DNA from: Synechococcus sp. CC9616
Lineage (GTDB): Bacteria > Cyanobacteriota > Cyanobacteriia > PCC-6307 > Cyanobiaceae
Length of the DNA: 64,000 bases
Assembly (NCBI RefSeq): GCF_000515235.1
Contig: NZ_KI911558.1
Span: 1,773,466-1,837,465 of the forward strand
Direction: 5' to 3'
Part shown: positions 36,704 to 46,337 of the stretch, one piece after another
How positions within the stretch are numbered: the first letter of the stretch is position 1
Layout: each line of letters starts with the position of its first letter
Program-made: the position numbers and the translations under genes
Notes under the pieces: model-generated
What the model was told of the DNA's origin: nothing
The model's input: the letters and a program-made list of their open reading frames with translations, nothing else
The model's database searches: none

Positions 36704-36861
36704 TTTGATTGATTCACCCGAACAAGCTTATCGAGCTGAGCGCAAAGAAAAAGCTACGAAAGGTTTTCCTTCTCATCCAAGGCTCAGAAATCGCTCATTA
36801 GAAACCAAAACGCAAGCACAACTCCGTGACGATTATTGAATTGGTCGACCAGACAGAGCCA

Positions 36862-36890
36862 TTGCATAAAGCCACCCCGAACTTTAAAAT
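36862..36890 (+). promoter_or_regulatory. Candidate sigma70-type promoter of the ELW-repeat gene
   Basis: TTGCAT (36862-36867) and TAAAAT (36885-36890) are spaced 17 bp apart, a good -35/-10 pair. It would start RNA near 36897, about 25 nt before the ATG at 36922. The region between pilM and this gene is AT-rich, so chance matches are possible. Confidence 0.4.
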
Positions 36891-36921
36891 TCAGACAAAT
36901 TACAACAAAAACTGAAAGTTA

Positions 36922-39900
36922 ATGTCAGCAAGATTAATTAAAAATATCAATCCTTCCGGGAGCTCTTCTCCTAGGGATTTAGTATCAATTAATGGTATCG
37001 TCTATTTTGCAGCGGATCAACTTAACGATATTTCAACGGACGAAAATACTAGCATAAATGTTCCAACCTCTGATGGAAATGAAACAGAAAGTGAAGAAAA
37101 CGAACTCAATCCTGAAGAATCAGATGAGAGTGAATCCGAGAACGGAGATGCAACCGAAGCAGAATCAGATTCCAGTGGATCAACAACTCAGGAATCAGAT
37201 TCCGGTGAATCTTTAACTCAGGAATCAGACACGGCAGGTACAACACAATCAGGATCAAAGCCAAGTGGCCTCTGGAAAAGCGATGGATCGGAAGGAGGGA
37301 CAATCCTACTTAAATCGTTCGACTCCGTAAGCAACTTAGTCGAAGCGAACGGACAACTTTATTTTGTCGCTGAAGTTGGAGGTCAGTTCCAGATCTGGGA
37401 GAGCGACGGAACCCAGGGTGGAACAAAACGCGTCAAGGATCTTGTTCCAGGCCCTGACAAGTCTTTCTCACAAGATCTGTTTGCACTGGATGGCGTCCTG
37501 TTTTATAGCGCCTACGACGCACCTGATGGCAAGTATCCAGAACAAAATGGATATGAACTTTGGCGTCGGGAGGGCAAAGGTGTTGGCACTCGTTTCTTCA
37601 GAAATCTCATTCCAGATGTTTACATTTTAGACCGAGAAATTACAACAGAAGCTGTTCCTTATATCGTTAACGGAGCCCCTGTTCTGGATGCAGAAGGTGA
37701 ACCAATCAGCAGACCAGAACAAGTGGCCATTCTGACAACAGAAACGTACGTCGGAGATTCATACCCTCAGGAACTAACTTCACTCAACGGTAACTTATTC
37801 TTCACCGCAGACTCGAGCAGATTTTACTCTCGTGAGTCTCTCGCCGCATCAGAAAGTGCTCTCGTTGGTGGCACAGAACTCTGGTTCAGTGATGGCACTG
37901 AAAGTGGGACACGGCCAATTAATTTAAACACAAATGTCTATGATATCTACAGACCAAAAGATGGTACATATTACGCTGACTCACGCAACGAGTTTGGCAC
38001 ACCAACCGATGGCAGTTTAAATTATACATTACCTTACAGTGAATACTGGCTGAACCAAGTCTCGTCAAGCTCGTTTCCCAGAAACCTAACTCCCTTCAAA
38101 AACCGGTTATTTTTTGTTGCTAATAATGGTGTCAATGGTTTCGAACTCTGGTCCGTCGATGATGACGGTTCAGATGCCAGTTTGATCAGTGATGCCATCA
38201 GGCCAGGTATAACGAGCTCATCACCGGAGGAATTAACTGTAGTTGGTGACACGCTCTACTTCACAGCAGCGAATGATTCCGGGCGTCAGCTTTATGCCAT
38301 CGAATCCTCCGTTGGCAGGTTCCAGTCCTCAGGTAGGGTCCCAAAACCAAAATTCGTCTCATCAGCTGGACGAGACCCACAGAATCTCACCAATATCAAT
38401 GAACAGCTTTACTATTCATCGAAATCAGATCTAGGGCGCGAACTCTGGTCGGCCAGTGGCACAAAAGGACAATTCATTGCAGACATCAATCCTGGTGGTC
38501 GATCATCATCACCCGACAACTTTACATTTGTACAGACACTCTCTAATCAAAAAAATTCAAGCTCGATGTTCTTCACGGCTAACGATGGAGAACGAGGCAT
38601 CGAAATCTGGAGACTTCCACTCGATCAAAAAAATGCCAAGCCGGAACGTTATTCGGATATTTTTCCAGGGCCATCAAGCAGTGATCCAAGGAAATTGGTC
38701 AACAGCGACCAGGTCCTATTTTTCAGCGCCAGCGATGGCTTTCTAGGTCGTGAATTATGGACTCTCGGGCCATCCATTAAAGGCCCAACAGGAAGGCCTG
38801 GCTCTGGGAGCTCCAAAATTCGCATAAGTGAAGGACAAACGTTTATTTATCGATTTACCACTGATGACGACGACAACGAGCAATGGAAAATCAATGGCGG
38901 CCTAGACAGTAAACTTTTCAGTCAAAAAAAGATGAAAAAGAAGGGTGAATTGTTCTTCAAGCAACCCCCCGATTATGAGCGTCCTAAAGACAATGGAAGT
39001 AATAATATTTACGAGGTTGCAGTTCGTGCAACGGACTCATCATCCAATCTTTCCTCTGATCAATACATCTATGTCGAAGTTTTAGACGAGCGAGAAGGTG
39101 GCCCCGGTGATGGCGAAGTCATTGAAGACATCAATACTGAGGAAATCATTATCGACGATGGGGCAACGGATTCGGATGTTGATAACCAATCAGGGAAGAC
39201 CGCTTCTCTGGTGAGCAACATTCGCAAAGGCCGGAGCGGTTCCAATCCATCTGGATTGGAACTCTTCAATAAGAGCCTTTTCTTTTCAGCCGACAACGGC
39301 AAATCAGGATCTGAACTTTGGGCGAGCGATGGCTCTTCGGCATCAACCCGACTCATCAAAAATATCAACCCAGGAAAGAAAAGTTCATCACCATCGAATC
39401 TAATCAACTTTAATAAGCGCCTTTACTTCTCCGCAGATGATGGCCAAAAAGGGGTAGAGCTTTGGAGAAGCAATGGCATAAAAGATGGGACAAAACGCGT
39501 TGCAGATATTAATCCCGGTGCATCAAGTTCAAATCCATCCAACATGACGACTCTGGATGGAGCTTTACTATTTGCTGCAGACAATGGTCAAGACGGCCAG
39601 GAACTTTGGAAATTTGATCCAATAAACGACAAGCCAAACCAACTTAAAAACATCAATTCGAATTCAGGCTCACTTCCAAGAGATTTAATAAATTTTGATC
39701 GCAATGTCTATTTTTCAGCTGAAGGAAATATTTACGGCCGAGAGCTCTGGGTCAGCGACGGCACTAAAAGTGGCACCAATCTCTTTCTTGATATCAATCC
39801 AGGCGGCTTCAGCTCCAATCCCAAAGATCTGACAATCTTCAAGGATGATCTTTATTTCACAGCTGAATCGTATTTTGGTGGTCGACAAGTGTGGACAAGC

Positions 39901-40836
39901 AATGGCAGCACAGGGGGGACGAACAAACTCTCACCAATCTCATCTCTACAGATTTTTTCCGATGTTGAGGAACTGACGGCCACCCCGGATCAGTTGTTCT
40001 ATACAGCCCAAACATCAATCCAGATTGGAAACGAAATTCCAGCAGAAAACCAGTCGGACGACGTGTCTAATGCCACAAATTCAGAGGCGAGTTCAACCCG
40101 AAGTTCAGTCGGAAGAGAGCTCTGGATATCGAGAGGACCTGTCGACAGCATGAAGCTGGTACTTGACATTTATGAAGGGCCTGGCAGCTCTGATCCTACC
40201 GTGCTTACGGCGATCGGAAATGTCATTTATTTCAGTGCTGATGATGGTGTGAATGGCGAAGAACTTTGGGTCAGCGATGGGACAGACGTCGGAACACAAC
40301 GCCTGACAGATATCAACCCAGGGGCAAAAAATTCCTCACCAAGAGATATCACAGGCATGGATGATTCCATTTACTTCACTGCAATCAACGAAAAAACTGG
40401 GCGCGAGCTCTGGCGCCTTAGTGAATCCAGCTACTCAAACTCAGTTGCCCGGGTCGTCCAAGCAAGGAAAGGATCGCGCAGCATGCGCGCAATAAAACAA
40501 ACAAAGGATGAATTTGTCTTCAACCTTCCCAAGGAGTTTGGCAAAAATAAGGCCGATCAAATCATTAACTTCAGGCCCAGTGATGGAGATCAGATTCATC
40601 TGGACAGAGATATTTTTGAGGAGAGTGGAAAACGTATCGACCTCGTCACCGTGTCATCCATCCGACAGCTCAAGGCTCAGCAATCACAGCCAAGTCAATT
40701 CATCTACTTCGAACCCAGGGGACAGTTGTATTTTGATCGCAATGATGACCAATCCGGCTATGGAAAAAATGCTGGGTTATTTGCCATCTTGAAAGGCGGA
40801 CCTGACTTAACAGAATCTGATTTCAAGATCATCTGA
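36922..40836 (+). CDS. Giant ELWxSDGT-repeat surface protein
   Basis: A 1304-aa acidic protein made mostly of about 17 diverged repeats of the hyalin/ELWxxDGTxxGT type. Each unit has INPGxSSSPxxL, a hydrophobic FFxADDGxxG, and ELWxSDGT. The repeats begin at residue 1 with no signal peptide. The first unit is interrupted by an about 70-residue Glu/Ser/Thr-rich acidic insertion (residues about 35-110). Residues about 630-722 look cadherin-like (PDYERPKDNGSNNIYEV, VRATDSSSN). The C-terminus (about 1195-1304) has DQIINFRPSDGDQIHLDRD and FDRNDDQSGYG, like C-terminal domains of RTX/type I-secreted proteins. Base composition is distinctly more AT-rich than the neighbours. Predicted Ca-binding exported cell-surface protein. 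Confidence 0.8.
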   Translation: MSARLIKNINPSGSSSPRDLVSINGIVYFAADQLNDISTDENTSINVPTSDGNETESEENELNPEESDESESENGDATEAESDSSGSTTQESDSGESLTQESDTAGTTQSGSKPSGLWKSDGSEGGTILLKSFDSVSNLVEANGQLYFVAEVGGQFQIWESDGTQGGTKRVKDLVPGPDKSFSQDLFALDGVLFYSAYDAPDGKYPEQNGYELWRREGKGVGTRFFRNLIPDVYILDREITTEAVPYIVNGAPVLDAEGEPISRPEQVAILTTETYVGDSYPQELTSLNGNLFFTADSSRFYSRESLAASESALVGGTELWFSDGTESGTRPINLNTNVYDIYRPKDGTYYADSRNEFGTPTDGSLNYTLPYSEYWLNQVSSSSFPRNLTPFKNRLFFVANNGVNGFELWSVDDDGSDASLISDAIRPGITSSSPEELTVVGDTLYFTAANDSGRQLYAIESSVGRFQSSGRVPKPKFVSSAGRDPQNLTNINEQLYYSSKSDLGRELWSASGTKGQFIADINPGGRSSSPDNFTFVQTLSNQKNSSSMFFTANDGERGIEIWRLPLDQKNAKPERYSDIFPGPSSSDPRKLVNSDQVLFFSASDGFLGRELWTLGPSIKGPTGRPGSGSSKIRISEGQTFIYRFTTDDDDNEQWKINGGLDSKLFSQKKMKKKGELFFKQPPDYERPKDNGSNNIYEVAVRATDSSSNLSSDQYIYVEVLDEREGGPGDGEVIEDINTEEIIIDDGATDSDVDNQSGKTASLVSNIRKGRSGSNPSGLELFNKSLFFSADNGKSGSELWASDGSSASTRLIKNINPGKKSSSPSNLINFNKRLYFSADDGQKGVELWRSNGIKDGTKRVADINPGASSSNPSNMTTLDGALLFAADNGQDGQELWKFDPINDKPNQLKNINSNSGSLPRDLINFDRNVYFSAEGNIYGRELWVSDGTKSGTNLFLDINPGGFSSNPKDLTIFKDDLYFTAESYFGGRQVWTSNGSTGGTNKLSPISSLQIFSDVEELTATPDQLFYTAQTSIQIGNEIPAENQSDDVSNATNSEASSTRSSVGRELWISRGPVDSMKLVLDIYEGPGSSDPTVLTAIGNVIYFSADDGVNGEELWVSDGTDVGTQRLTDINPGAKNSSPRDITGMDDSIYFTAINEKTGRELWRLSESSYSNSVARVVQARKGSRSMRAIKQTKDEFVFNLPKEFGKNKADQIINFRPSDGDQIHLDRDIFEESGKRIDLVTVSSIRQLKAQQSQPSQFIYFEPRGQLYFDRNDDQSGYGKNAGLFAILKGGPDLTESDFKII

Positions 40837-40837
40837 T

Positions 40838-42019
40838 TCAGTCCTGCCAGGGCAAACCACTGCCAACCGCCTCCGTGATCGACCGCAAGCCGTGACGATC
40901 AAGCTGCAACAACAGTCCCTCCAGAATCGCCGGCACCAAGTCGGGCCCCTGAAAGATCCAGCCGGTGTAAAGCTGAATCAGGGAAGCACCGGCAACCATG
41001 CGTTCCCAGGCCGCCTCTGCTGAATCAATCCCCCCGACTCCGATCAACGGCAAGGCCGGGCCCGCACCGGCCCTCAACCGACGGATCACCTCGAGAGCGC
41101 GAGGCTTAAGTGGACATCCGCTGAGACCGCCAGGTTCTTCAGCCAGTGGTCTGCCGGTCTGCGGGAGACGCCTCTGCTCCAGCCCCAGCCTGTCCAAGCT
41201 GGTGTTAACAGCAATCACGCCGGCAAGACCTTCTTCAAACGCCAGACGGGCAATGCCGTCGATCGCCTCATCCTCAAGGTCGGGAGCGATCTTGACCAGC
41301 AAAGGAGGGCAGGCAGGCAGACGTCGCAATCTCTCCACCAACCAGCGCAGGTGGGCGGTGTCCTGCAGGTCGCGCAACCCTGGGGTGTTGGGGGAACTGA
41401 CATTGATCACCGCGTAATCCGCCAGCGGTGCCAAGACCTCCAACGAGGCTGCGTAATCATCCGCCGCCTGATCGAGAGGCGTGACTTTGGACTTGCCGAA
41501 ATTGATCCCCAAAACAGCCGGACGCTTCCCGGAAGGAGCGAGTCGCTGACGTTCCAGGGTCTTCAGCAGGGCTTTGGCGCCGTCGTTGTTAAATCCCATG
41601 CGATTGAGCGCCGCCTGTTCGGCGGCAAGCCGAAACAAACGCGGCCGAGGATTACCGGGCTGTCCATGCCAGGTGACGGTGCCGAGCTCCGCAAAGCCGA
41701 AACCAAAGCAATCCCAGATGCCAGCGGCAACACCGTTCTTATCGAAACCGGCCGCTAATCCAACAGGGTTACTGAACCGACAACCAAACAGCACCTGCTC
41801 CAAACGCAGATCCCTTCGCTGCAGTTCAGTCGCAACGCCGTTGAGCACCGTGGAGATGCCAGGCCAACCTCGGCGCAGACTGGCCTGGCCCAGGGCAGTT
41901 AAAGCGCTTCTGGACAGCTGCTCCGCATCGAGTCCTTCATCACGGCTCAGCACAGGACCCAGCCAGCGACGATAGAAATCACTGGTGGTGGGCGATCCAG
42001 CCTGTGAGCTCTGAGCCAT
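40838..42019 (-). CDS. pyrD: Dihydroorotate dehydrogenase (quinone), class 2
   Basis: Membrane-associated FMN enzyme (393 aa) oxidising dihydroorotate to orotate with quinone as acceptor, step four of pyrimidine synthesis. Class 2 features: an N-terminal amphipathic helix region (about 1-70), then the core [29 protein letters not shown] and [10 protein letters not shown]. The catalytic Ser is in [18 protein letters not shown] and the FMN-phosphate segment is [16 protein letters not shown]. It ends 2 bp from the convergent ELW gene's stop. Confidence 0.95.
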   Translation of the reverse strand: MAQSSQAGSPTTSDFYRRWLGPVLSRDEGLDAEQLSRSALTALGQASLRRGWPGISTVLNGVATELQRRDLRLEQVLFGCRFSNPVGLAAGFDKNGVAAGIWDCFGFGFAELGTVTWHGQPGNPRPRLFRLAAEQAALNRMGFNNDGAKALLKTLERQRLAPSGKRPAVLGINFGKSKVTPLDQAADDYAASLEVLAPLADYAVINVSSPNTPGLRDLQDTAHLRWLVERLRRLPACPPLLVKIAPDLEDEAIDGIARLAFEEGLAGVIAVNTSLDRLGLEQRRLPQTGRPLAEEPGGLSGCPLKPRALEVIRRLRAGAGPALPLIGVGGIDSAEAAWERMVAGASLIQLYTGWIFQGPDLVPAILEGLLLQLDRHGLRSITEAVGSGLPWQD

Positions 42020-42028
42020 GCGGATCCC

Positions 42029-42760
42029 TCAGGACTGTTCTGATCCTCCCTCGCGGCGGCGCAGCCGCCACCTCCCCGCCTGCACCGGGTCCACAGACCA
42101 GTCACGCCATCGCCAGCTGCTGCTGCGTTCCTGCAGTTGCTGCAGTGGCTGTTCAACAAGCTGCGCCAATTCCACTGCCGTGAGCGTGAAGGCTCCAGCG
42201 GCCAGACGTTCGGCAAGCTCGAGGCGAGTGAGCAGACGTTGCAGTTCAGCTGGTGCTGCGTCATCCGATGCTGAGGCCCTTGTTGACACAGGGGGGGACG
42301 TCAGCGCCTGCCCCCGCGAATAGGCAACGGCGATGCGATCCACCCGTTCATTATCCGGATCACCACTGTGACCTTTGACGTAAGAGAGAGGAACATCAGC
42401 CAGACGCGCTTGATCGAGGGCCTGCCAAAGGTCTTGATTGAGGACAGGCTTACCGGCGGCCGTTTTCCAGCCTTTGCGTTTCCAGCCGGCCATCCAGGAA
42501 CCGAGCCCATCGATCAGGTATTTGCTATCGGTTCTGAGGGTCAGATCGGGATGGCGGGGCAGAGCCTTCAGGCGTTGCAGCAAGGCCAAAGCAGCCTGCA
42601 ATTCCATCCGGTTATTGGTTGTTGCCGGCTCATGACCACCGAATTCCTCAACGCTGCCGTCCTCGAAACGAATCAATGCGCCCCAGCCCCCAGGTCCGGG
42701 ATTGCCACTGCAAGCACCATCGGTTGCGGCAGCCACAACCCGACCACGCTCATCAGCCAT
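42029..42760 (-). CDS. rnhA: Ribonuclease HI with C-terminal extension
   Basis: Type 1 RNase H (243 aa) that cleaves RNA in RNA:DNA hybrids. Catalytic acidic residues are visible: D in [19 protein letters not shown] in [16 protein letters not shown] in [14 protein letters not shown], and D in [17 protein letters not shown]; the basic handle WKRKGWK is present. Beyond the roughly 150-residue catalytic core is an about 85-residue extension ([19 protein letters not shown].. [20 protein letters not shown]) absent from E. coli RnhA. I start at ATG 42760 (MADERGRVV). Confidence 0.9.
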   Translation of the reverse strand: MADERGRVVAAATDGACSGNPGPGGWGALIRFEDGSVEEFGGHEPATTNNRMELQAALALLQRLKALPRHPDLTLRTDSKYLIDGLGSWMAGWKRKGWKTAAGKPVLNQDLWQALDQARLADVPLSYVKGHSGDPDNERVDRIAVAYSRGQALTSPPVSTRASASDDAAPAELQRLLTRLELAERLAAGAFTLTAVELAQLVEQPLQQLQERSSSWRWRDWSVDPVQAGRWRLRRREGGSEQS

Positions 42761-42811
42761 TGATTCCCCCAGCCGGAGTTCGGTAGAACACGGATTGGCG
42801 TCGTTGATCAC

Positions 42812-43522
42812 ATGTCGCGAACCTACCGAAGGACCTCGACGGTGGCGGCCATCAGCCTGGGACTCGCCCTGGTGCTGCCCGGTGGAACAACGGCACGGGC
42901 ATTATTCGACAGCAAACCTCTGCAACAGCAAAGATTTGCTGTTCTTGCTCAGCCGATCGGGCAAAACGACTGGAAGCTGCTGGTGCTCGAGCAGATCAAG
43001 ACACGGCCGCTGTGCTGGACGCCAAGGTCAGATGGACTGATGGATCCGACGCTGAACACGTTCAACTTCAGCGGCATCTGCAGCCGTTATCTGGACAGCA
43101 ACGGGTACTCCCTTCGCAGCGGCGGGCAGGACCTCAACCTTCGGTTTCGCCTGCGCTTGAAACAGAGGGGCAATCGCTTGCACCTCCAGGCCATTGATCC
43201 TGATCAGTCCATGCCGATCACGGTGGGGACAGCCACCGTGCCCCGGCGCGATCGCAATGGCTTCGTCAAGATCGCGCTGGATTCTGGATGGCGCCTTGAG
43301 CGACGGACATACCAGGGCCGCACCCTGAGCCATGTGTACTTCGCGCATCCAGACCCCATCAATCGCCTGCTGGCCAAGGCCGACAACAGCAGTTCGGGGG
43401 GATTTTCACGTCTTGGAGCTCCTCAGGCTCCAGGTCGACCCAGTCGCAAACCCACAGCAACAAGCTCTCGGGTTGCAAGCAGTGGACCGATCAGGCTTGA
43501 CGTGATTCCGTATCGCCGCTGA
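42812..43522 (+). CDS. DUF3747 exported protein
   Basis: A 236-aa protein with a signal peptide ([20 protein letters not shown]). The DUF3747 pattern is clear: [20 protein letters not shown], then [36 protein letters not shown] and [12 protein letters not shown] low-complexity Ser/Pro/Arg-rich region (about 175-220) precedes the C-terminal [13 protein letters not shown]3747 is a cyanobacterial family of unknown function, probably periplasmic or outer-membrane associated. Divergent from rnhA by 51 bp. Confidence 0.85.
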   Translation: MSRTYRRTSTVAAISLGLALVLPGGTTARALFDSKPLQQQRFAVLAQPIGQNDWKLLVLEQIKTRPLCWTPRSDGLMDPTLNTFNFSGICSRYLDSNGYSLRSGGQDLNLRFRLRLKQRGNRLHLQAIDPDQSMPITVGTATVPRRDRNGFVKIALDSGWRLERRTYQGRTLSHVYFAHPDPINRLLAKADNSSSGGFSRLGAPQAPGRPSRKPTATSSRVASSGPIRLDVIPYRR

Positions 43523-43603
43523 GCCAAGCGATTGGCACAGTGACAGTCGCCAGAGCGACTTCATCGGGTGGCTGCTTCCATTTCTCAGGTCTAGTTTTTA
43601 ATT

Positions 43604-43701
43604 GTGTGAGGAGTGCTGACCGCCTCTTCAGGGTCGAAACAAGGACAGACTCCTGAATGCGTTCCATCCAGAAAACCCTGCCTTTGGCGGGGTTTTTTAT
43701 T
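43604..43701 (+). ncRNA. Candidate small RNA with hairpin and terminator
   Basis: The intergenic region 3' of the DUF3747 gene folds as a compact RNA. A hairpin TTCAGG-GTC(GAAACAAG)GAC-CCTGAA (43627-43657, with a 5-nt bulge) is followed by a strong terminator (43672-43701). A -10-like TTTAAT (43597-43602) precedes it. At its 5' end is GTGTGAGGAGT (43604-43614), the exact reverse complement of ACTCCTCACAC, the conserved unpaired core of the cyanobacterial sRNA Yfr1. The GAAACA in the loop is reminiscent of the Yfr2 family. It could instead be the 3' end of the DUF3747 mRNA. Confidence 0.4.
43672..43701 (+). terminator. Rho-independent terminator, plus strand
   Basis: AAAACCCTGCC (43672-43682) pairs with GGCGGGGTTTT (43686-43696), including one G-U, around a TTT loop, and is followed by TTATT. 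It ends transcripts coming from the DUF3747 gene or the candidate sRNA. Confidence 0.8.
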
Positions 43702-43713
43702 GGAAAGTGAAAA

Positions 43714-43745
43714 ATCAAAAAAAACGGCCTCCGTAGAGGCCGTTT
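43714..43745 (-). terminator. Rho-independent terminator of the rplJ-rplL operon, minus strand
   Basis: A perfect 10-bp stem AAACGGCCTC/GAGGCCGTTT (43722-43731 and 43736-43745) with a 4-nt loop. Read on the minus strand the stem runs into a stretch of T residues (TTTTTTTTGATTTT), a classic intrinsic terminator. It lies 65 bp after the rplL stop. Confidence 0.9.
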
Positions 43746-43809
43746 CAATGTCATCAGAGAAGGACTGAAAACCAGGCGTGACTGGATCGACGCAAGCCGA
43801 TCCAGGGGG

Positions 43810-44205
43810 TCACTTGATGGTGGCCTTGCCGCCTGCTTCCTCGATTTCCTTCTTCAGCGCTTCAGCATCGTCCTTGGAAATGGCTTCCTTGACCGGCTTG
43901 GGTGCCGCTTCAACGAGGGCCTTGGCATCGCCGAGGCCGAGGCCTGTGGCGTTGCGGACAACCTTGAGCACTTTGATCTTGGCTGCAGCATCGAAGCTTT
44001 CGAGGATGACGTCGAATTCAGACTTCTCCTCGGCAGCTTCGCCACCACCACCACCACCAGCAGCGCCGGGGGCAGCCATCACAACACCAGCAGATGCTGC
44101 GGCAGACACACCAAAAGCCTCTTCGATCTGCTTGACGAGCTCGGAAGCTTCAAGCAGGGAGAGAGATTTCAGCGATTCGAGAATTTCGTCGGTTTTAGCA
44201 GACAT
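43810..44205 (-). CDS. rplL: 50S ribosomal protein L7/L12
   Basis: Ribosomal stalk protein (131 aa) that recruits translational GTPases. An N-terminal dimerisation helix ([25 protein letters not shown]), an Ala/Gly hinge ([20 protein letters not shown]), and the conserved C-terminal domain ([41 protein letters not shown]) are all intact. It is preceded by rplJ with about 54 bp between them. Confidence 0.98.
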   Translation of the reverse strand: MSAKTDEILESLKSLSLLEASELVKQIEEAFGVSAAASAGVVMAAPGAAGGGGGGEAAEEKSEFDVILESFDAAAKIKVLKVVRNATGLGLGDAKALVEAAPKPVKEAISKDDAEALKKEIEEAGGKATIK

Positions 44206-44259
44206 GGTTTTGAAAGGGGAAGCAACAGATCAGTGAACAGTGGTCTCGGCAGGGCCGAA

Positions 44260-44787
44260 TCAGCCTTCGCCGCCTTCGGCGTGCTGCTTGAGTGCCCTGG
44301 CCATACCAGAGGGAACCTCGTTGATGCCCACAGCGACCTTCGTGGCCACGGCGTTGATAGCACCGGCGATCTGAGCCATGAGCTGCTCCTTGGAAGGGAG
44401 ATCGGCAATGGCTTTGATCTCGTCCTGCGACAGAAGCTTGCCTTCGAAAAGGCCGCCTTTTGTCTCGGACTTCTTGAGTTCCTTCTGGAAGGTCTGAACG
44501 GCCTTCACACCAGCACCAACATCGCCCTTCACCAGGACGAAAGCGTTGGAGCCAGTCAGCAGGGAATCGAGGTTGGCCCAGGAGCTGTCGCCATCGATGG
44601 CGCGGCGCATCAAGGTGTTTTTGGTCACCTTGCAAACGCTGTCGCTGGCCCGCAGGCGATCCCGCAGGTCAGACATCTCCTTGATGGACAGGCCCTTGAA
44701 ATCAAGGACCAGTGCCAGTTCAGCGTCGGCGAGGAGCTCCTTGAGCTCTCCGACGATCTGCTGCTTGTTCTCCAGCGTGCGGCCCAT
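44260..44787 (-). CDS. rplJ: 50S ribosomal protein L10
   Basis: L10 (175 aa) anchors the L7/L12 stalk on 23S rRNA and, as the L10-L12 complex, represses its own mRNA. The N-terminal RNA-binding domain has the pattern [21 protein letters not shown] and [14 protein letters not shown]-terminal helical part binds L12 dimers. A structured leader precedes it (44790-44876). Confidence 0.97.
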   Translation of the reverse strand: MGRTLENKQQIVGELKELLADAELALVLDFKGLSIKEMSDLRDRLRASDSVCKVTKNTLMRRAIDGDSSWANLDSLLTGSNAFVLVKGDVGAGVKAVQTFQKELKKSETKGGLFEGKLLSQDEIKAIADLPSKEQLMAQIAGAINAVATKVAVGINEVPSGMARALKQHAEGGEG

Positions 44788-44789
44788 AG

Positions 44790-44876
44790 GGATTGGATCG
44801 GATCAAAGGAACAAGCTGGGCATGCGGCCGATCGAGTCTTCAAAAATGAAGACGAGGCCGCGTGCCGATCCAATCC
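44790..44876 (-). promoter_or_regulatory. L10 leader RNA structure (rplJL autoregulation)
   Basis: Immediately upstream of rplJ, a long stem closes CCGATCCAATCC (44865-44876) with GGATTGGATCGG (44790-44801), a perfect 12-bp pairing. It encloses a second stem GCGGCC/GGCCGC (44824-44829 with 44856-44861) and an apical hairpin GTCTTC-GAAGAC (44836-44853). This matches the expected position of the L10-L12 binding leader. I infer L10-dependent translational control from position and fold only. Confidence 0.7.
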
Positions 44877-45022
44877 AAAGGGATTAAAAACCGTGTCGCG
44901 TTTGCCTCGGCGGGATTTGCATCAGCCGGATCCAAGGGATCCGACGACAACCTGCTGTCTCTGGCCGGGCGCGTGCCCGAGATTTGGCTCTCGCCAAAAA
45001 GAGAGTGTAAAGGAGAGCCTGA

Positions 45023-45730
45023 TCAGCTCCCCTGCTCAATGTCCTGCAGAGCCGAGAAATCGACCTCAACGGAGGGCCCCATGGTGGAGGTCACATACAG
45101 GGACTTCCAGTAACGACCTTTGGCACCACTGGGCTTGTTGCGATCAATCGTCTCTTGCAACGTCTTGAGGTTCGCAAGCAGGGCCTCGGGGCTGAAGCTG
45201 GCCTTGCCGAAACGAACGTGGACGATGCCGGTGCGGTCGGCACGGAACTCCAGCTTGCCGGCCTTGAATTCCTTAATCGCAGCCTCGAGATCCGTGGTGA
45301 CGGTGCCCGCCTTGGGGTTGGGCATCAAGCCGCGGGGGCCAAGAACCCGTCCAAGTTTTGCAACCTTGGGCATCATGTCCGGTGTGGCGATCAGGAGATC
45401 GAAATTCATCTCGCCCTTGGCGATGGTTTCGACCAGCTCCTCCTCACCAGCCAGTTCAGCGCCGGCTGCTTTGGCTTCTGCAACCTTCTCACCGCGGGTC
45501 ACAACAGCGATGCGGACGGTCTGTCCGGTGCCATTCGGCAGCGCAACGGTGGTTCGCAGCTGCTGGTCGGTGTATTTGGGATCGATGCCGAGGCGCACAT
45601 GGGCCTCAATCGTTTCGTCGAATTTGGCCGTGGCGTTGTCCTTAACCAGGGCAATCGCCTCGAGGGGGGCGTAGGCACGGTCCTCGATCTTGCCGGCCAG
45701 GCTGGCCAGGCGCTTAGAGATTTTGGTCAT
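45023..45730 (-). CDS. rplA: 50S ribosomal protein L1
   Basis: L1 (235 aa) forms the L1 stalk near the E site and classically represses the L11-L1 operon. Family features: N-terminal [58 protein letters not shown] followed by MPNPKAGTV, and [14 protein letters not shown]-type segment ([13 protein letters not shown]). Length normal. 74 bp after rplK. Confidence 0.97.
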   Translation of the reverse strand: MTKISKRLASLAGKIEDRAYAPLEAIALVKDNATAKFDETIEAHVRLGIDPKYTDQQLRTTVALPNGTGQTVRIAVVTRGEKVAEAKAAGAELAGEEELVETIAKGEMNFDLLIATPDMMPKVAKLGRVLGPRGLMPNPKAGTVTTDLEAAIKEFKAGKLEFRADRTGIVHVRFGKASFSPEALLANLKTLQETIDRNKPSGAKGRYWKSLYVTSTMGPSVEVDFSALQDIEQGS

Positions 45731-45804
45731 ATTCAGAGGTGGGGTTCAGGCGACATCTGCGATGTCTCCCCCGAGTGGGTTGGGATTGAAAGGGAAGGGC
45801 GACG

Positions 45805-46230
45805 TCAGTCGCTGATGGACACGCCCATGTTTCGAGCGGTTCCTTCAATGATGCGCATGGCAGATTCAATGCTGGTGCAGTTGAGATCCGGGAGCTTGGT
45901 CTTGGCGATCTCCTCGAGCTGTGCTCGCTTGATCGAACCGACGCTGCCTTTGGCGGACTCTCCGGAACCCTTCTGGATTCCAGCGGCCTTGGTGATCAAC
46001 ACAGACGCGGGTGGCGTCTTGGTGATGAAGGTGAAGCTGCGGTCCTCATAGACCGAAATCTCCACCGGGATCACATACCCGGCCTTGTCCTGCGTGCGGG
46101 CGTTGTACTCCTTACAGAACATCATGATGTTCACCCCGTGCTGACCGAGGGCAGGGCCCACCGGCGGCGCAGGGTTGGCTTTGCCGGCCTGCAGGGCCAG
46201 CTTGATGACTGCTGTGACTTTCTTGGCCAT
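45805..46230 (-). CDS. rplK: 50S ribosomal protein L11
   Basis: L11 (141 aa) of the GTPase-associated centre. The N-terminus has [20 protein letters not shown] and [19 protein letters not shown]. The C-terminal rRNA-binding domain includes [19 protein letters not shown] and [19 protein letters not shown]. Complete. Followed by rplA and preceded by nusG in the standard cluster. The 107-bp gap before it contains two hairpins (46285-46301 and about 46305-46329) that could be intercistronic control elements. Confidence 0.98.
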   Translation of the reverse strand: MAKKVTAVIKLALQAGKANPAPPVGPALGQHGVNIMMFCKEYNARTQDKAGYVIPVEISVYEDRSFTFITKTPPASVLITKAAGIQKGSGESAKGSVGSIKRAQLEEIAKTKLPDLNCTSIESAMRIIEGTARNMGVSISD

Positions 46231-46337
46231 CGACTGGGGAGTTTGGACAGCTGCGGATCACCGGGCCCTTGGGTCTGGTGCGGCGGGGTGAAGATCACCC
46301 CAAAGGCCGCCCTCCGCAGGGAGACGGCCGCCTGTGG

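Noticed and set aside
43604-43614. Yfr1 gene itself on the minus strand
   Set aside because: The ACTCCTCACAC core would lie on the minus strand, but no following terminator hairpin is found there; the terminator suits a plus-strand RNA instead.
44233-45168. 311-codon plus-strand ORF over rplJ and its leader
   Set aside because: Antisense shadow of rplJ and the L10 leader.
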